64,000 bases of DNA. Source: Dryomyza anilis. Lineage: Eukaryota > Arthropoda > Insecta > Diptera > Dryomyzidae. The position numbers and the translations under genes were made by a program. Location: positions 40,924,044 to 40,988,043 of the forward strand of contig OX638131.1 of the NCBI GenBank assembly GCA_951804985.1, read 5' to 3'. Shown here in pieces: positions 58,737 to 64,000 of the stretch. The notes under the pieces were generated by a model. The model did no database searches. It saw only the letters and a list, made by a program, of their open reading frames with translations, and had not been told where the DNA came from. Within the stretch, counting starts at the first letter, position 1. Each line of letters opens with the position of its first letter.

Positions 58737-59476
58737 GAACCAGTTGGGAAGGTTAGATCACATGGGAAATTTTAAAGTAGGTGTAATTATGATAGTTAGG
58801 ATTATCAAAATTATAGTCGGTCTAAGCCGACTATAAATACCCTACACATATGTGTGGTTACCATTCAAAGTGATATATAGGTCACCAGGGTATACGAATC
58901 CTGAAAATAACTACAAACATTCAATCGCTGAAGAATTTCCATTCATTTGATACCCATATTTACAAATGGGTAGGTGTACCGAATTTCGATTTTTTTTTTT
59001 GTGAACCACAAGTCTTTTCGCCGGAAAACATTATTATCATGTATTTGAGCATGATGTCAATATATATTTGACCAACAAAGTTTACCTAAGCACGTATACA
59101 TAAAAATTGATCTTTATATGTACATTTTATATGTGGTATTTGAACATAAGTGGTCGGATCATAGGTCGCCATGGACCGATCTCGCCAATTTTTTCGCACA
59201 TACAGCGTAGGTATATTAGTAATCTAAGTTATAAGTTTCATTTATCTAGCTCTTCAATTTTAAAAGTCTTAGGGATTTCAACAGACAGACGGACAGACAG
59301 ACGGACAGACAGACAGACGGACAGACAGACGGACAGACGGACATCGCTAAATCGACTCAGGAGGTCATGCTGATCAAGAATATATATACTTTTCCATACC
59401 GGAGATGCTTTCTTCTGGGTGTTACAAACGGCGTACCAAACTGAATATACCCTTTCACTCTTAGTGTAGGGTATAA
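58737..59476 (+). repeat. Dispersed repeat R, copy 2
   Basis: Full-length relative of 35083-35868 without the MITE. It ends in TTCTTCTGGGTGTTACAAAC and AGTGTAGGGTATAAAAAG, a tail I recall as common in dispersed repeats of flies. The internal microsatellite lies at 59280-59341. Class not assigned. Confidence 0.7.
59280..59341 (+). repeat. (ACAGACAGACGG)n microsatellite
   Basis: About 62 bp of alternating CAGACGGA and CAGACAGA units inside repeat R, expanded relative to the same position in copy 1 (35800-35822). Confidence 0.9.
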
Positions 59477-59479
59477 AAA

Positions 59480-60530
59480 GAACTAAATTAATTTCAATTT
59501 TCAATATTATTTTATGCCAAAATTATACTCTAACGCAATTCTTTTAAAGTTTTTGCGTTTAATTCAGTCTATGTTCTAGTGATTCAGTCTAGTAATGTGC
59601 TGTAATGACATGAGCCATTTTTGACATTTCTAGTTACCTGTCATAAGTCAAAAGACACTTTGACATTACTCTTTCTCTTTCGCTCTGTCTATGTTTATAT
59701 ATTTCATATTGATTATTCTCTCATTCAGAGTACCAAATGAAAATAATTATAATTGCGCGATAAACATGACCATTAGCAATATAAGAAAAATTAGAAATAT
59801 TATATTTGGATCATGACAAATTGACCGACATAATTAAAACAACATCTAATTAATTTCACTATCATCAGAGTCGTGAAATCGAACGTGATTCTACGGAAGA
59901 GAGAGAGAGAGAAAAACATAAAAAACTTTGACATTTGACAACATTAAAAAATCTCTTAATCTCACAACAATCAAATAGTCGACTCACACAAGAAAATGCA
60001 CTCTTTAGAGTATAACAGTTATTAACTATTAAGTTATGTGATTCCAAACAATCAAGGGTATATATTATAAAAAACTCTCAGATTCTGCCTAATAATATAT
60101 TTTTTTTTGTTGTAGTCCAAAAAGAGAGAATGCGATTGGGAGAATACGTGGAGAACGCACTCTCACATGTTCCGTAGGCAGGCCCATATTTTGATCAGTA
60201 TAAGAAATACAAAAAATAAAATAAAAACAAAAATGTTATCATTAATACGATCAGAATGCTGTGTTTCAGACCATGTCTGACACATATTTCAACTGCAAAC
60301 AAAATTATCACTTTTGGATGCTACGATCGTCATCTATTCATCTAGTTGTACATTTAACTACATTGTTGTTACTACGCAGAAATATTGTTATAATTTACCA
60401 ATAAATTACCGAGCACTGTAATTATATTGATTTATTTTAGTTAATAGAGATATGAGTAAAAATATGTCAAGCGTACCCGAAAAAACGTTGGCTTTCAATT
60501 TGAATTAATTTTTTTTAACTTTAAATATAT
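59480..60530. other. AT-rich DNA without recognised genes
   Basis: A (GA)n run lies near 59897-59912. The remainder is AT-rich with no supported exon or bounded repeat. Confidence 0.45.
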
Positions 60531-60535
60531 GTGGA

Positions 60536-61103
60536 CCTCAAAAAAAAACTGTTAAGACGGATGACGGGTTGTGGAGATATTGCGGTCCAAATATGGCAAA
60601 TTTGACCGCGCAGGCTTGTATTAAATTATTTATAACTTATATCAGTGTGGCTCAATTATAAATAACTATAACTGATTTAGATAGTATTATTTATGAGTTT
60701 TACAATAAAAATATTGATTTTGGAAAAAATAATTTTTTTAACCAACATTTTTGAAATTAGAGTTTTTGTATTTTTTAATGAAAGTTTGTGTTTTTTTTTT
60801 TTTCAAAAAATGTTGTATAAACGATAATTGGATTACGAGTATTGAGTGTTCTACATATGTTTGAAGTTGCAAAACTGATGTTTTTCTTAAAAAAAAATAT
60901 TTTTTTTTTAAAATAAATATTTTTATTGCATAAAGCAGTTATAGATATTAATAATGGAGCCACTCAGAGTTATAAATATAAAGAGTTATAAAGTTATAAA
61001 TAATTCAATACAAGCTTCTGATCATCAAATTGCCATTTCTCGACCCCAATATCTCGTCAACACGTCATTCTAGGCCATCCTCCTTAGCAGGTTTTAATGA
61101 GGG
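60536..61103. mobile_element. CCTCA-ended TIR element of about 570 bp
   Basis: Left CTGTTAAGACGGATGACGGG, GGAGATATTGCGGTC and GCTTGTATTAAATTATTTAT are mirrored at the right (ATAAATAATTCAATACAAGC, CCCAATATCTCGTCAACACG, CTTAGCAGG), so the arms are about 100 bp or longer and imperfect. No coding sequence or clear target duplication. Confidence 0.6.
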
Positions 61104-61184
61104 AATTCTGATCGTTATGAATACCTTAAGAATCAAGAGGTATTCGTGTAATCTGAAATCCCTATTTAGTATTTGATATTGTTA

Positions 61185-61480
61185 GAAAGGTGGACTAAAT
61201 ACCTTTTCAACGAACTATCCCGAGACAAAATTTATGTCATTGTCAGGAATATTGCGGGCATATTTCCGGCAAACGCACAGCTTAATAGAATATTTTGGGA
61301 AATGTATAGCAGGTTGTAAAATTTAATGGCATTTTGCTGGCAGCTACACGCCATACTTTATAAATGGGCAGAAAACAGACAGCTTGTGATACAAATTCCG
61401 TCTTTGTCTGTTTGAAATATCTCTAGAAAATGTTTCTGAACTGCTATGACCCTGTCAAAAATTTCTGTCTGGGGATATTA
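61185..61480. repeat. Copy of the CCGGCAAACGCACAG / CAGACAGCTT repeat family
   Basis: Contains CATATTTCCGGCAAACGCAC, AGAAAACAGACAGCTTGTGA and CCCTGTCAAAAATTTCTGTC in the order seen at 57655-58690. Not coding. Confidence 0.55.
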
Positions 61481-61484
61481 GTCA

Positions 61485-62005
61485 CAGCGGTCATTTAAAG
61501 AAAAAATCTCTTTTGGTATCATACTACAGTACAAACATTGGAGTCAAAATTCGCGTCTGAAATCGCTGTATACTAAGCTATTATAAGCAGATGAATCGAG
61601 AAAGGACGTTTGCAAAAAAACTATGTATTGTAATAGTCCAAAATATTGATTTTTTGTATTGAAAATGTATATTACATTTTAAAACTGTGGGCATACAGTA
61701 ATTGACCTTGATGGATAGGTAATGAAATAAGATTTCCATCGTACTGTGTTTGATTCGCCAACTATGAGTTATGATCGGTATAATTACATTAAGTACATAT
61801 GCAGCTTTTGTAAAATTGTCCACAAATAAGTATGAAAGTATTAAAGATTCGTTTTTAAAATTGTTAAAAAATTAATTTCTGATATGAAATTATGTTTTTA
61901 ATTGAGATTCTGTTAAATTTTAGATAGTTTTGGAAAATGTTTCATTCAATTCAATCAATACGATTAAAAATATACTTAAAAGTGAAAAAGGTGCCTTTTA
62001 ATAGC
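61485..62005. other. AT-rich DNA, no supported feature
   Basis: No gene or bounded repeat recognised. Confidence 0.45.
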
Positions 62006-62009
62006 TCAG

Positions 62010-62318
62010 ATTTAATAATAGTTTGGCACTACAAGTCCTATAAGAACTTCGGTCGAGCTCTCTCACCATTTTGAGCTGTGCGTGTTATATTTGTACTCAA
62101 AGTGGTGGGACCTACAGTTTTTTGCCGAATCCGAACGGCGGGTGAGAGCTTTTCATAGGCAAGATTTTACTCTCGTAGGTTTGCCATTTACTGCCGAGAG
62201 GTACCGCGGTATAGAAAAAGGTTTCTATGAAAAGATGTTGTTAGCCGCAGTCCAGTCTTGAACCGGGGACCTTTTGGCTCGCAGTCCAACGCACTAACCA
62301 CTGAGCTACCGCGGCTAC
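62010..62318 (-). mobile_element. tRNA-derived SINE, copy C (best preserved head)
   Basis: On the - strand the head reads GCCGCGGTAGCTCAGTGGTT, an intact A box, then TGCGTTGGACTGCGAGCC and the B box GGTTCAAGACT. The shared body and a short ATT tail follow. No CCA end or proper acceptor stem is seen, so it is a SINE and not a tRNA gene. Confidence 0.85.
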
Positions 62319-62324
62319 GCTCAA

Positions 62325-63480
62325 CTTTACTTTTTTAATTCGGTAATATTTTTTTTTAGACTATGAGAAATCGACTAAGATTTTATGATTATCAAGAAAA
62401 AAGTGAAACTAACGAGTAACATTACAAATTCTTTTTCATTTGTTTTAAATAATAACTTATTATAATATTATCGAACAATTAGAATAATCGCCCAATAGTA
62501 CTCAACTTTGAGCCAAGTACGAAATCACGTGTTGGCCAATGTCTGGTCAAACCTTGGGATGATAACCAGGGCGTAATACTGAAAAAAGATATTGGCCAGT
62601 ATTTGGATTGAAGGTTTGGCCCAATGCGAGAAAACAATATTTGCACTAAACTGAACCAATATTGTTGAATGGAAATGTATGTCAAAAATGCAAAAAAATA
62701 TATTTTTTCCTTTCTTTCTGTTACGGATACTTTGTTCATAAAAAACACTTTGTTTTAATTTCTATAAAAAATACTATTTGTTATTTGTTTTCTTTTATAA
62801 AAAATGTTTGTAAAATGTGCATGATTGTCTTTTAAAAGAAAACTTTTTGTGAGAAAAACACATAATTTGAAGTTCTTCTTCATCATTATTGAAAGAAATT
62901 AGTATTCTCAAAAAAATCACTAGTTTTTCTTTAACACTTCCATTCTATATTTTTCGTCTTATTTTGTTTATTATTTATTTCATACAATTTCCAATTTTAC
63001 TATTGTAGAAAAAATTTATATTTCAGTTGTCACAAGCTGGAATTAAACTCCTGACTCCGGCGTTGAAGTGCAATGCTTTCTAAGTTATGCTACGCATAAA
63101 TATTTCATATCGTCATTGTAGTCACCAAATACTTTTTTATGAAAGACTAAAATTTCTATTATGAAAGACTTAAATTTCGAGTTTGTTGTTTAATATGATA
63201 AAAAGTAATTCATACATTTTTAAAGTTAAAATATCAATTGGTAGTTTAAAATTTTCTTATCATGTGAGAGCATCGATTAAAAATTGACAGATATATAAAA
63301 TTTTTGTAAATGAATATTTGGTATTTTTAAAATGCCAACGTAGATAGAGCTCGGGAGATAGAACACCGGCCGGAAGTGCAGTTTGAGTGCCATTTATTAT
63401 TTTTAATTATTAATTTTTTTAAATTGTTGTTTGTTTTTCGACCTAAAATAGAGTTATTGCAAAAATATTGCTTTTGCGCG
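62325..63480. other. AT-rich DNA with a GGCCAGTATTGG-type patch
   Basis: 62500-62640 contains TGGCCAATGTCTGGTC and GGCCAGTATTTGGATTG, resembling 7760-7860, so both are probably fragments of one dispersed repeat. The rest is AT-rich without features. Confidence 0.4.
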
Positions 63481-63565
63481 CTCTAGGTCTTGCCAGATAC
63501 AAAGTGCTATGTACTGGGGATTGAAACAAACAACAATTGACAGAAAATTTTTGGCTGACCTTACA

Positions 63566-63598
63566 GCTGTTTCCGAAGCTGACAAGCTTCCTCATCAG
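63566..63598 (-). ncRNA. Degenerate hammerhead-like motif
   Basis: On the - strand CTGATGAG is followed by a GAAGC/GCTTC stem and then GGAAAC. The canonical hammerhead core would have CGAAAC, so one base differs. Hammerheads of this type sit in Penelope-like retroelements. Upstream and downstream pairing was not verified. Confidence 0.35.
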
Positions 63599-63759
63599 CG
63601 GTCTGCACAATTTCTGCATAGCAGATCCTATAAGATCATTTTGTGCAATGATCTAAATGCGAATTTTGTTCATGCAGAAAACAATCAGGCAAAACAAGCA
63701 AAAAATTGAACCAACCTTATGCTTGTCGCATTGAATTTATTAAAAATTGAACCATGACT

Positions 63760-64000
63760 TGGCTGCGGAAAATATCAGTTTTCAAAAATTGTCTTGGTAG
63801 CTTAGGGTAGGTTGAGTCTTGGGCCAGGGCTAATAAACAAAGTCTTGGCAACTAACGTTTCGTCGAGTCTTGGGCATTGACTAAAGAAACAATAGAGATT
63901 ATTCCAAGCTTGCTCGAGTCTTGGGCGAGACTGGTTAACCGCCTCTTGGTCCCACAGAATTGGTTGGGGATTGGCCATTTTGTTAAGCCTGGCAGTTCCT
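63760..64000 (+). repeat. GAGTCTTGGGC-type degenerate tandem repeat at the window edge
   Basis: GAGTCTTGGGC(C/A/G) occurs at about 63814, 63869 and 63916, with a related CAAAGTCTTGGC at 63838. Spacing is about 50 bp. The array may continue outside the window. Confidence 0.4.

Noticed and set aside
62233..62318. tRNA gene on the - strand
   Set aside because: A and B boxes are present, but the acceptor stem and anticodon arm do not fold properly, and the same head with its non-tRNA body occurs in other copies, so it is a SINE.

Overview
The window looks like AT-rich, repeat-dense nuclear DNA from a higher fly (schizophoran Diptera). It holds short GT-AG introns beside one of about 25 kb, a gene nested on the opposite strand inside that intron, fly-type promoter motifs, and many TIR elements, hairpin MITEs and a tRNA-derived SINE. 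The proteins match known fly and vertebrate families, but the sequence alone does not fix the genus. I see no bacterial, viral or CRISPR-type content.

Three protein-coding genes can be assembled from exons. (1) MICU1, the EF-hand gatekeeper of the mitochondrial calcium uniporter, runs on the + strand from 2403 to 32685. It has two alternative versions of exon 3 (3175-3334 and 3822-3984) whose lengths force them to be mutually exclusive. A 12-nt micro-exon (4494-4505) sits where I recall the vertebrate muscle-specific MICU1 micro-exon. (2) A Golgi carbohydrate sulfotransferase (Sulfotransfer_2 family) lies on the - strand at 12801-18530, wholly inside the MICU1 intron of 5247-30852. A degenerate copy of part of its third exon lies about 0.5 kb downstream. 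(3) A cornichon-related ER export receptor (CNIH4/cnir type) lies on the + strand at 45150-45761.

Between MICU1 and cnir lies the most striking object. It is an 8.07-kb near-palindromic foldback-type element (36990-45058) flanked by a perfect 9-bp target duplication. Each arm carries a 332-bp tandem repeat and an AT-only 9-bp satellite, about 2.0 kb in the left arm and 0.65 kb in the right. It appears to have inserted about 17 bp downstream of an initiator-like motif, separating the presumed cnir promoter from its coding region.

The rest is intronic or intergenic DNA filled with mobile-element debris: four SINE copies (one with a 15-bp target duplication), several TIR/MITE families (one insertion proven by an empty site elsewhere in the window), two LTR-like segments, two hammerhead-like motifs, several satellites, and a GC-richer block at 50340-51160 that looks like the untranslated first exon of a gene extending past the right end. 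No rRNA gene or intact tRNA gene was seen.
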